A stretch of 64,000 nt of DNA, from the NCBI RefSeq assembly GCF_010389155.1, contig NC_057761.1, positions 17,362,501-17,426,500 of the forward strand, read 5' to 3'. The notes beneath the pieces are model-generated. The model was not told the origin of the DNA. It saw only the letters and a program-made list of their open reading frames with translations, and searched no databases. This document shows, piece by piece, positions 46,901 to 57,870 of the stretch. Each line of letters opens with the position of its first letter. The stretch's first letter is position 1. The position numbers and the translations under genes are program-made. Origin of the DNA: Erigeron canadensis. Its lineage: Eukaryota; Streptophyta; Magnoliopsida; Asterales; Asteraceae.

Positions 46901-48208
46901 CTCATCATCCGGGTACTCATCATCAGTGCTTTCAGCCTCAAAAGCTTTGTCCTTGGCCAACCTCGCCATGAAACATACATTTGCAGAGAGATATTCATCT
47001 TCATCATCCGAGAGCAACAACCATTTGTCATCTTCAGCAAGCAATGCATGTCCGGCTTCCACTTGCTTTGCCAACAACATCTTCTGCTTGTAGTACTCAT
47101 AGTTCCGCTTACGAGGTTGCTTGCAATCAATTGCAAAATGACCAGGAATTCCACAATTATAGCACTTTTTATAAGAAACTTTACCCTTCTCAGCAACTTG
47201 TTTGTCATAACCTTCAACTTTCTTTTCAACATGCTTGGATCCACTTGATTCACCTTGACCATTATTCTTAGAATAATAGTGTTCCTTCTTGGGAAATGCA
47301 CTTGTGGAAGAAGTGCGGAGATTGTTTTTTGTTGGCCTCGCTTTATAGAACTTTTTCTTGAAGTGCTTGGTAACTGCGGCAAGAGCTTGATATAATTCGT
47401 CAGAAACACCATCTCTTGGAGCCAACATATCATCTCCCTCCTCATCAGACGAAGAAACAACTACCATTTGCCTTTTAAGAGCTTAAGAAACCTTCTTTTC
47501 AACAATTAATGCCAAAGGATCAGAAGATACAACTTCTGGCATTTTGTTTGATGAAGCTTTGTTTAGGACTTGATGTTCATTGAGTTTAAATGATTCATGA
47601 AGATTATGGATGGAGAACTTGGCCAGATTTTGATGTTGCTTAATCTGTGTTCCATAATCTTCCCATTCAGGACCAAGAGCTTTGATGAACTTGATGTTTA
47701 ACTCAATCTCTGATTTCTTGACATTGTTCTTCCTAAGTTCATTTATGACATTGCAGAATCTACAGTAGACTGCCTCTAGAGATTCATTTGGCAATTTGCT
47801 GAAGTTATCAAACTCAGTCAACATATTTGTCAATCTAATTGTTGAAGTTAGGTCAGATAATTCCATTTGTCTTGCCACCTCATCCCATATCTCCTTGGTT
47901 GTATCATAAGAATCAACAGAACCATAGATTTCCTCTGGTAGTGCTTTGTATAAGCATGATCTAGCTCTGTTATCTGCAGTTGTTCGATCTTTTTGTTCAG
48001 CATTCAAAAGATCAAGAGTGAGTATAGCACCAGTAGTGGGATGACGATGAATTGCAAGTCCATTAAGAATGGAATCTTTAAGTAGGTGACCATTTGGTTG
48101 ACATTCCACATAGTCCATGAATCTTTTCTTCCATAGTCCATAAGAACCACGGTAGAGAACTAGAGGTCTTGTATCTGAACCTAAAGCCAATGCTTCACGA
48201 GAAGCCAT
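46901..48208 (-). pseudogene. gag: Gag of copia C, one nonsense codon
   Basis: Starts ATG at 48208 with MASREALALGSDTRP as in B. A GAA to TAA change near 47480 splits it into 48208-47483 and 47467-46901. The CCHC knuckle CYNCGIPGHFAIDC lies at about 47125-47168. The last codon GAG ends exactly at the candidate donor. Confidence 0.9.
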
Positions 48209-48229
48209 TTGAAATTAATTTGATTTGAA

Positions 48230-49030
48230 AAGAGATTTGAATTAAGATTTGAAGAAACTGGGAAACGAAACGATCTTGGATGAGATCGTCCTAGAAGATC
48301 GTCTTGATAGGAGATCGTTTTAAGTGAAAGACAGTTGAGACGATTTGAATGAGATCGTCTTGGAAACTTTGAGTGAAATTTGGTTAAGTATTGAAAATGA
48401 ATTTGAAATTGAGGTAATTTGTTGAAATGAAATGAAATGAATTGAAACGATCTTTGAGAGAATCGTTTTGGAATTTGGAAATGAAACGGTCTTAATGAAG
48501 ATCGTCTTGGGTTTTGATGACTTGTGAAAATTTTCTAAGTATTTTTGAGAGAAAAAAAAATGGATAGAGTTTTAGTATGAAATGGAATGAAAGAAATTTG
48601 AGCAAAACCAATCAATAAGATCAGTTACCCAAGAAGTGTGTGATTCCCAATCACAACGACTTCAAACGTTCAACCAAACCACAACACCTTGCACAAGAAA
48701 CTGAGACGATCTTGTCAGGATCGTCTTGTGTTTCAAGAAGCTAAGACGATCTTGTCAGGATTGTCTTGGCTTTCTGTCTCAAAACTTAACAATTCTCAAA
48801 AACTTTTAAGTATTTGAATTGACTAAACTGATCCTTACGGATTAGTTAGCCACAAACAAACACTTAATCCTCACAAACACTTGCTAGAACGATCTTGAGG
48901 AGGTCGTCCTACAAGACACAAAGCACAAAGTATGAGAAATGAATAATCAAGCACTGAGACGATCTGAGAAAGATCGTCCTAGTGAAGATCGTCTGGTGGT
49001 CATCTTCTTCATCACAACAGTTTGCAAAAA
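48230..49030 (-). repeat. Leader hairpin array of copia C
   Basis: Pairs of GACGATCTT and AGATCGTC words, for example near 48270-48320, 48695-48770 and 48958-48990. The same organisation as in B, with the block GAGCAAAACCAATCAATAAG at 48598 that has a relative in the G1 LTR. Confidence 0.75.
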
Positions 49031-49417
49031 CTCCATTGATGACTTTTAAAGCTTCAATATCTTTCAAATTACTTGGAGTTAGAACTTGAAATCACTTGCA
49101 AAATGTTTGTAATCACGTCCGCAACAAATCCTTGAACAAAATTCAGCTAATAACACAACAGAATCAAAATCCAAATTTTGAGCGCCAAAAACCAAAAATT
49201 TAATCTCGAGAATTCGATTGAATTGGAACGTAAAACTTGACAGAATTCTGTTTTGAGCTATGAGGAATCTATTGGTGAACAAAAATTGATGATTTTATTT
49301 GTTTTAATCGATGAAAAATGATGAAACAGGGGACGGTATGAAAAACGGTTTTTGATATGAATTTGGATGAAAATTGAGATCAAAATCAGTGATGGATTGA
49401 TATCAAAGTGATGTTTT

Positions 49418-49429
49418 GCTCTGATACCA
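49418..49429 (-). promoter_or_regulatory. Primer-binding site of copia C (tRNA-iMet)
   Basis: TGGTATCAGAGC on the minus strand, two bases from the 5' LTR. Confidence 0.92.
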
Positions 49430-49431
49430 CA

Positions 49432-49745
49432 TGTTATAACACGATTTCTGCTCTGGATTTGATCTCAACAATGGCAGATCAAGTGTGTGTGTTCTTGGTG
49501 TATTTAGTGTGTGTGATTTCTAGAGAGAGAGAGAGAGATTGGAACGAAATGTATTAAGTGTGTGTAAAAATGGATCAAAGGCTTATGATTTCTAAGGAGT
49601 TGAGGGTATTTATAGTCTAAATCTACAATTAAGCTAATTAACACTCCTAGTCCCTCAACCTTAGAAATCATTTCACCATGTCTTAACAACAACTAAGTCC
49701 ACTTAACTTAAATTACAATTTATCACTATTTTTGGATTTCTAACA
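49432..49745 (-). repeat. 5' LTR of copia C
   Basis: 314 bp, the same length as its partner. The six differences are at the GATCGTGG/GTTCTTGG site (two), TGTGTTTA/TGTATTTA, GAACTG/GAAATG, TAAATG/TAAGTG and CTACTCC/CTAGTCC. Confidence 0.95.
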
Positions 49746-50489
49746 TCTATAACATGAAAAGTCGTGGCACATCAAGAACAAGTTTACTTTCTCTTTCAAA
49801 AATGGGTTTTGTAGATTAAAGCATGTTATGACCCAAATTTCTTCACACAAATGTTTTCAAACACGTTTAGACACAAACCCATTAACCATTAACACGATTT
49901 TTAATCAAAATTGGACCACATCATCAAAAACATGAACTTGAAAAAGTACACTTTTAATTTGAGCAAAAACTCATAAATTGTTGTTGTTACCTGAGATTTG
50001 ATTCCAGAAATATGTTTTGATTATCACAAGGATGCTAAAAGTACAAACAATTTTGGTTTAACAACCCAAAATCAAGAGATATTTTTCGTGTGTGTTTTTG
50101 GTAGCTGCTCTATGTGTTTTAGAGAGAGAGAGGTGAAAGATGGAAGAAGATGAACAGTAATTCTTTCTCTCGCTAGGGTTTCCATCTCCTTCTATTTATA
50201 CATTCCCATAAGAAATGAACTCAATAAATGCAAGGACTATTTGCGAACATTTTGAACTAGAACTTTTATGAACACGAACGTTTACGAACCGAACTTTAAT
50301 ATTTTATCATACTTTATCATAAACTCGTCATATAAATCAAGATTTAAGATCAAATTGACCTTCATATAAGCACATAATTTAGGTCTAGAGCACGTCAAGA
50401 ACTTAAAAAAATTGAATTGTCTAGTCGTTCTAGTGGCGAAAGTACGTTTCAAAGAACTTATTTAGAACATTTCTAAGACGGTTGTTACA
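49746..50489 (-). repeat. 5' LTR of G1, segment 3 of 3
   Basis: Collinear with about 26330-27083 of the other LTR. It ends GGTTGTTACA at 50489, followed by the TAAAC target copy and the resumed copia B frame. Confidence 0.9.
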
Positions 50490-51260
50490 TAAACCATGTC
50501 TACAGGTTAGACAAGGCTCTCTACGGTCTTAAGCAAGCACCCCGCGCATGGTATGATTCCTTAACTACTTTCTTATTAATAGGTGGCTTTACCAAAGGCA
50601 CAATTGACCCTACCCTGTTCATTCGTAAACAAGGTAAACATGTTCTTCTTGTCCAAATATATGTTGATGACATTATCTTTGGGTCAACCAGTCAAACATT
50701 TTGCCGAAACTTTTCATCTCTTATGTTTAATCATTTTGAAATGAGCATGATTGGGGAAATGAACTACTTTTTGGGTCTTCAAATCAAACAACTACCAAAT
50801 GGTATTTGCAGATCATGCAGGTTGTAAGCTTGATCGCAAGAGCACTTCCGGTACTTTACAATTTTTGGGTGATAAAATTGTGAGCTGGTCTTCCAAGAAA
50901 CAAAATTGTGTGTCACTATCAATAGCTGAAGTTGAATATGTGGCTGCGGCTAGTTGTTGTGCTCAAGTGTTATGGATGAAGACGCAACTAACTTATTATG
51001 GTCTGAAATATGATCATATCCCTATCTATTGTGACTCTCAAAGTGTCATTGCTATTGCAGTCAACTCAGTAAACCACTCTCGATCAAAGCATATTGATGT
51101 GAGATATCATTTTCTCAAAGATCATATTGAGAAAGGTGACATCGAGCTCTACTTTGTGGGAACTGACTATCAGCTTGCAGATTTGTTCACCAAACCATTG
51201 GACGAAAAGAGGTTTAACTTTCTTATCTCCAAGCTTGGAATGTTAAATCTTGAACCTTAA
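50490..51260 (+). pseudogene. pol: Pol of copia B, second part (RT end and RNase H) with deletion
   Basis: Resumes with [17 protein letters not shown] and reaches the YVDDIIFG box near 50660. At about 50807 it jumps from ...PNGI directly to [12 protein letters not shown]. Compared with A (8841-9187), 347 bases are missing, which is not a multiple of three, so the frame shifts. The RNase H remainder (50799-51260) is open and ends MLNLEP at the same stop as C. Confidence 0.9.
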
Positions 51261-54101
51261 ATTATTTTGTTCTTGATACATTCTAGAAAAACAAAATACA
51301 AAATTTGAAAAGACAAAATCAAATACAAAAATATAAAATTTTGAAAAATAACAAAAAGATTTTCTTTATTTTTTTCTCTTCTTTAAAAGTGGTTTACATA
51401 TACTATGTATGTAACCCGTGCTTCATTTATTTATTTATATCACAATGGCTTATACATACTCTGTGTATAACCCGTGCTTTATAGTTTTATTTATTTCCAA
51501 AAGAGGCTTTCATGATTTCTTTTTAAGATCATGGGCAAGAATTATTTTTCCCGCCAAAAGAATTTGTTACTCTCTATTGTTAAACAAATCTTTTTTCCAA
51601 AACTCTCAATTGTTGATATGAGAAGCAAAGGATCGAACGCCTTTGTGTACTCCCTAGTTGTCCTATCTTGAACAATTGATTGAGTTAAATTTTTTGCTTA
51701 AAATGTTTATTTGCATCCAACTTGTTGATGTAAGATGCGAAAGATCGAACGCCTTTGTGTACTCCCTAGCAGTCTTCTATGAACATTGTTGTTGAAGCAA
51801 AACTTTATGTTTCTTAAACTTTTGTTCACGTTAGATTCTCAAATTTTTCAGTATATATCACAACCAAGATTTTACTCTTTTTGATTTCACAAAAAACCAA
51901 TTTTTACTATACCTTTCTATGAAAAACATTTTGATCTACCTTTGCATTAATTAAGGGGGAGTTTGTGATTTCAAAACTTTCAAAACTTCAAATGTGTTTT
52001 AAATCTTTTCATATACACGTTTGATGATTTTTAAATAAATTTTCATCAATTGAAGTTCGGTGATTAGTTTGCATTTGAGCGATTCGTTCACTCCATGAAC
52101 TTCATCATCGCCGATGAGTTCTACCCCCGGAGTATTCAATTCTTTCATTAGATAGTAAGGGTATTTTGAGTGATGATGGTTTCGTGCAAATAGGATGGAG
52201 GGAGTAAAGTCGAAAAGCGAGAGGTTACGGTGATATGTTGTGAGAAAAGGGTTAAAAGAAATGATACCCTTCCCTAAATTCTCAAATCGCCGGGTGAAGC
52301 AAATTTCTATCGGATGTCATTTGTTGATATCTTGATAAAGACTTCATGGACCCAGTGAAGCGATGCAAATCTTTCCTTAACCACTCACGTGTTTCTTAGC
52401 AAATACTTGTTTCATTTCTCACGGAGATTTTCACATTTCTATTGACTCTTCATTTGGAAGATGTTGATATTGAAAAAGGGCGACATTCTGCCCCAGTCCC
52501 CGACTTCATTTGATCACGTTGAGTCTAGAACTATCTTGATCAATCATTAATTTGATTATTATTCATTTCTTTAAGTCATATCTTTGTGATATTATTGCTT
52601 ATCTATATGATATAGCCGGAACATTTGTAGTGATATCTTAATTGGTATTCCACGATGATCAAATGGAAATCCTACCAATGCTAACATCTTTTCCAACGTT
52701 GAACGTAGGTCTCATAATTACAGTTATGTGATTATTGAGTGAACGAGAAGTCTAACAGTGACCTCGGATTTTACCTAAAAGTCTTTAAGGATAATAAATT
52801 GTGGTTATCGAACGCTTTGGCTGTACTAACCATGATTTATATTGTTTGAAGCAATCTCGTGGTTGAAAAGTCACAGACCGAACTATGTTAGAACATTGCT
52901 TTGTGCATGTCTCAATGATACATAGGAAATCCAAAAAATATTATACATTTCTATCGGTCATTTCATTAATCCTTTTGATTTTTGAATATGTTAACGGATC
53001 ATTCTTATCCGGTTTTCATTTCTCATCTCACAAACACAAAAACCACCAACACCATTCTATAACATTTGTATCAACAACTTCAACTTTACATTTTAGTTAC
53101 CCTTAGGATTCTTTGGGTTGGGCTAATGGTTTGGGTTGATACGTTGATGGTTGATATTTCTCCATGTGAATCTCGTTTTAGTTTGTCATATTTCTTTGCT
53201 CAATCAAAATTTGCATAATGATATTGGTTCCCAACTTTGTCATTTATGATTGATTGAGAAAGAAAATTTTGAGCTTGATTTGTGCAATCATGGAGTTAGT
53301 GTGAAAAGGTTGTGTTGGTTGGGTGTATTGAAGATGGAGTTGAGAAAGAATAATTAGATTTCAGTCAATCGAGCTCAGATTTTCACAGTTCTTGACTTAA
53401 AAAAAAAAAAAAGCTGACATGATAACAAAGATAAGAATAAGACCAAAGATGAGAGGATATTATCTCAACATGGAACACATGTTCAAAGATGCTCCAAAAT
53501 GTTTATACTCATGGATTGAGGGGGAGCATGATTATTTCATAAGAAATTTATTCAAACTTCATTCAAATGTTTACTCTCCAAAGTGTTCAAGTTAATGTGA
53601 CAAAGATCAAAGCTACAAAAAGTTGAAAGATTGATTGGAAGATTTTAGACATAGAAGTAAAGCTTCAAAAGAGTCTTCATCAACATATTCCATTCAAGAT
53701 CTTCAAGTCATACAATTATACTCGTTCAAGAAGCTCCAATGCATACATCAAGGAGGAGAGTACAAGTTCATGATACTTCATTCCAAGAAGATGAATTTCA
53801 CTCAAGAATCGAAGATTAAAGAACCAAAGCCAAGTTTATACCTTCCGCACCTCAAAAGACAACCTCTGATTCATGGTTTAACAATTTTCAAAGAATCAAG
53901 AAAGAACACACACTTGTTCTCTGTTCAAAAAGAACATTGAGAATCTCTTCATGATTTAACTTCAAGAAGTCCAAGACCAAGATTGAATCAAGTTCTCCAA
54001 ACACTTGTTTCAACAAACCAATTGTCTTCACCATCGGGCTCATCAAATTCATTCCTACAAGACAAGATTAACACGTACTTCTTTCCTTAGAATATATCAT
54101 T
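51261..54101 (+). other. Non-coding 3' tail of copia B
   Basis: 2.84 kb, collinear with the tails of A and C. It holds an internal polypurine tract TTAAGGGGGAGTTTGTG at 51951-51967, another G-rich tract near 53520, hairpin words near 51390-51480, and GAACGCCTTTGTGTACTCC at about 51633 and 51747. An A run lies at 53400-53412. No conserved frame. Confidence 0.7.
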
Positions 54102-54112
54102 AAGGGGGAGAA
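54102..54112 (+). promoter_or_regulatory. Polypurine tract of copia B
   Basis: AAGGGGGAGAA abuts the 3' LTR. Confidence 0.9.
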
Positions 54113-54445
54113 TGTTAGAAATCCAAAAATAGTGATAAATTGTAATTTAAGTTAGTGGACTTACTTGTTGTTAAGTCATAGATAATTGATTTCTAAGGAT
54201 GAGGGACTAGATGTGTTAATTAGCTTAATTGTATAGTTAGACTATAAATACCCCTCAACACCTTAGAAATCATAAGCCTTTTCCCCATTCCATTTCATTC
54301 CTGTAATTTTACACACACCTTAATCCCAATCTTTCCTCTCTTTCTCTCTCTCTCTCTAGAAACACACACTAAAACACCAAGAACACACACACACAAAATC
54401 TACCATTGAATCTGTGAATTCGGAGATGAAATCGTGTTAATTACA
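54113..54445 (+). repeat. 3' LTR of copia B (333 bp)
   Basis: Nearly identical to 15948-16271, longer mainly through the CT microsatellite. Followed by the ACTGC duplication. Confidence 0.95.
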
Positions 54446-55025
54446 ACTGCTTCTCTAAATTATCAAAAATGTAATTAGAAAAGATGTATGGCTTGTTCAG
54501 CACCAAGGCAACCATCTGAGAAGCGTTATGGATATTCATCTAGTCATAGCCTGTACTCCGATGACTAATGGACCTCAACAAATAGTAAGCTAGCAACTTC
54601 CATTTGCCACGAAGATGATTCCTGAAGTATGGGTGAGTAATAGCACCAGTATACCCCATACGACGTAGAGCACCGTCATAAAATTCCTCTGAAAAGTCAG
54701 TCGGACCTTGCTCTATCTCGACATCACCTAAGTGTAATATCGTTCGTAAGTCTCCAGCCGAGAACGAGAATGAACGTCCTCCAACAGTAGTGCGAATGTA
54801 CATATGATCACCCATCTGCACTGAACGGGCTGAGTTCCAAAACTCCCTAATGAGACTTATCACCAATGGAGGGTTCTCTGTCACAGCAAAATGAACGCGA
54901 GAACGTGCAAGAAACTGTAGGACTCCATGAAACTCTGGTGTGCACCCCATCTGAGTAATACTGAGATCGAGTGCCGCATTGTGCTCCTTGACAAACACAC
55001 GAGCTCCTGCACCTTGTCCTGCCAT
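54446..55025 (-). pseudogene. N-terminal domain of the extra ORF of element D, right half
   Basis: The start is set at ATG 55025 (MAGQGAGARVFVKEHNAAL) because TTTCTGTGCAG, a good 3' splice site, lies two bases upstream. The frame runs through FHGVLQFLARSRVHFAVTEN, EFWNSARSVQ and ILHLGDVE to ISHRSTGYD, then meets a TAG at 54540-54542. It continues in the same frame to the insertion point, where it joins the left half at 15942. The pattern (VNP-like segment, FW..A, LHLGD, RMGY) resembles a domain I recall in Asteraceae proteins found beside SIRE-type copia elements; a profile search is needed to name it. Apart from one stop and later frameshifts it is well preserved. Confidence 0.6.
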
Positions 55026-55830
55026 ACCTGCACAGAAACATATTAGAAATTTCCTAAGTGTCACGACCACCTTCGTGTGACGTCAGCACGAGGCTAAACC
55101 TCTTCGTGTGACGTCAGCACGAAGTGTTCTTCATGAACCCAGAAACACGAGGCATAAACGTCTCCATTCAACGATTCAATGAAATTAAATCATCAACTTG
55201 GACTTGTTTTCATACATATCATTTATTAAATGCCCAGAAAATCAACAATTGAAACAAATTCGATGAACACGAAGTGGTTCATGTTCTTGATTTTCTTCGT
55301 GTGAATAGTGACCGAATCATAATATCTTCAATTTATCTTGAATTTAAGTATGTTAATACGAACTTATTTTAGATTTAAGGTGTACAAACATCAATTAATC
55401 CAATTTTAAGTCTAAATCATCAAAAATTGAAGATCAAATTCTTGGTTCGTCCTAGTTACTGTTCACGTGAAGAGAGTATTCAAAATTTGGGCATTATAAC
55501 GACATGAAATCGTTAATTCTCATAGTCAAAACATCAATAATCAATCATAAATCGTGAAAGTACCAACAAATCTGAGTAACAAACACATAAAAGGGATGAA
55601 TTCGATCGAAAATAGCAATGAATGAATAGTTCGCACGAGGGAGGCAAGTTCGTGTGATAATTTTAGGGTTAGTTTACAATTAAAGATAATTAATGAAAGG
55701 TTAAAAACCCATATTTATATTCGGAGCTTCGTGGGCCGGGCCGAACACTTAGTTCGTGGGCTGCGTGATGACGTCAGCGTGAAGCATACTGACGTCAGCA
55801 CGAACGAAGTTGAACTTGCAGCTTTGAATT
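55026..55830 (-). promoter_or_regulatory. Candidate internal promoter and spliced leader of the extra ORF
   Basis: On the minus strand: two TGACGTCA palindromes (55790-55797 and 55769-55776), GCCCACGAA-type words, and a TATA-like ATATAAATAT at 55711-55720. About 690 bases follow to the ATG, with two more TGACGTCA sites (55109-55116 and 55078-55085) and an intron acceptor just before the ATG. The 3' LTR of D has the same order of palindrome pair, GCCCA word and TATAAATA box. No convincing donor was found. Promoter activity is inferred. Confidence 0.4.
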
Positions 55831-57870
55831 CATACGAATTGCTTTCCTTAACCAAATTTTGTCAATTTTCCAGAAAACTTATTAAGGAAAACTACAAAAC
55901 TTCCAGAAACATAAACCTATAGATACTCGTTACCAAAAACTGTATCTTCTCGAATATGCAATCATAAATCATCTGTACTAACTTGTCATCAACATAATGT
56001 ATCAAATAAATCTTACATTATTATCTTGACATAAAATCAATCATTTCTTCATTGATGTTTAACTCAATAAATGCAACCTTACATCGAAACATATTTAATG
56101 TATAATGCATTACAAATACATAAAAAATATCATATCAACAACCTATCACATTACATCTTAGGTTGTGATCTTGATAATATTATTATAACCTATCACACTC
56201 AGTCTTAGGTTAATAAATACAAGGCAATCCATCCTTGTAGCACAGTTCTTGTAATTTCTGAGCACCTTTTATTGTCCATCGCAATGCAATTCTAAAAGCA
56301 AGCGGAAACAATTTTGCCTTTAATCACAATCTGAAATTTTTGATGCCAATTTTATGTAAAATGAGTTTATTATCTGTAACCTGCACACTTAACAAACTTC
56401 ATCAATGCATCAAAAACAATAAAAATATCATGAATATGCAAAACAACCAAAATCTTAACCTAACAATCATTACAAGATCTAAGGCAAGTCCAATCTTTGT
56501 CAAGCATACTTGTTAACCAAAAATAATTGAAATTTCAAAAATTTACTTGAAACACATTCAAAAATATTTTGACTTTTCAATTTTCAAAATCATTTCATTT
56601 TCTAGATTAAACAACTTATGTATTAATTAGAAAATCCATCTTTTAAACTTCTATACCATAAGCAACGAGATTCATATAATTTACTAAGAATCATAGTTTT
56701 CTATAGAATTACTAGATGCTTATCAAATCTCTCGTGCAATAAGAACTAGTTTGACACACAAACTGACACTTATTAGTACAAAAATAAAAATAAAAATAAA
56801 AATAGCTAAAATAAAAACTAAACTACTTTATTTATTTACAAGAAATCTTAAGTTTCTGCAGATTAGATCAGATTAGCATTTACATAAGTCTGCAAGTGAG
56901 AAATAATTCTCTTATTATTAGTTATGAACAGTGACTCAACCACGATTACCAGTATATTTGTCCTCTTAAACACTCAGTACTTCCAGTTTTCTTTGACTTA
57001 TGACACTTTCGACATACCCTGGCCAAGGACAGTCACCATGTAACCCGAGTAGCCTAATATGCCACTGAATAGTTTGCGAACTTATGTAACCCACATTCAG
57101 ATATACTTCCGTAATCGATACAAGCACTAAGATAACAAAAATTCAATATATATTCAAAAACATCCTTAAACAAATCATGAGACACTTTTTAGATAACAAA
57201 TTTAATTACTTTGTGATTTAACTTATTTGCTTTTGCATTTCATTATTTATAAGGAACCCGTGATTTTCTATGAGACCCATGTAGCGAACTTTCTGACAAC
57301 CTATCCCAAGTTGGAAGCTTTAGGTAGGCTAGGTATACAAAGACACCCTAGGACATACTTGTCCGAATCTCAAAGACCACATTAGCCCCTTAATTAACAT
57401 TCATTTCATTTGCATAAACAATATCACATTTAATTTTCATGCTCATGAGTTATAGAGGTTTTTGCCTATATTTTGAACAAATCCTATAGTAATGCTAGAT
57501 CTTTCACAAAATTTAAGGACTAGATCAATTCATTACTGAAAAGCAACCATTCTCAGCAATATATCTGAATATGTTTCCCACAAGAACATTGTATAATTTA
57601 AGTTCAGATTAAGGAAACCTTGCTACTTTGTGTCTACCAATATATCCCAAATTGTAATCACTGAACTAAGCAGTTATATTACGATTAAGCAGATTTAAAA
57701 GCTAAGTATCCTCACTTCTAATCATCTTACAACATCAACTTAAATCTCTCCCATATTTTTGTCATTTTCTCATTTTTCACATTTTTATGGTTTTTATGAC
57801 ACTAAGAACTCTTTTTGTATTTTTATGACTCTAGCTATTTACAAACACAAACTTACAAAATTAGTTCTTT
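55831..57870 (-). other. Spacer between RNase H and extra ORF of element D
   Basis: About 2 kb of AT-rich DNA with no supported gene on either strand. A short AAAAATAAAAAT microsatellite lies near 56780. It is attributed to D by position only. Confidence 0.45.

Larger units (their letters stand above)
37746..49745 (-). mobile_element. Copia element C, complete with both LTRs, minus strand
   Basis: LTRs 37746-38059 and 49432-49745, both 314 bp, flanked by TCTAT (37741-37745 and 49746-49750). Same family as A and B. I count six substitutions and no indels between the LTRs. The interior has leader, gag, gag extension, pol and tail in full, and the damage is light: one GAA to TAA in gag, a 1-nt deletion in RT and lesions in the extension. 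This is the best-preserved whole element in the window. Confidence 0.95.
24061..50489 (-). mobile_element. Gypsy chromovirus G1 (Tekay/Del-like)
   Basis: Minus-strand element with LTRs of about 3 kb (24061-27083 and 32288-50489, the latter interrupted) and a 5.2-kb interior with gag, protease, RT, RNase H, integrase and chromodomain. The 5-bp flanks are CAAAC (24056-24060) and TAAAC (50490-50494), a target-site duplication with one later change. The copia B reading frame resumes correctly after it. Chromodomain plus long LTR points to the Tekay/Del clade. It is defective through stops and frameshifts. Confidence 0.92.
15948..54445 (+). mobile_element. Copia element B with a complete LTR pair, split by gypsy G1
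   Basis: Both LTRs (15948-16271 and 54113-54445) start TGTTAGAAATCC and end TTAATTACA. They are flanked by the 5-bp direct repeat ACTGC (15943-15947 and 54446-54450), which proves a single insertion into the extra ORF of D. By eye I count about five substitutions and two or three small indels between the LTRs. The coding region has several stops and a 347-bp deletion. G1 sits in its RT. Confidence 0.95.

Noticed and set aside
55731..55922. A 63-residue open frame on the plus strand near the TGACGTCA sites
   Set aside because: Short, no recognisable domain, and lies over the proposed promoter.
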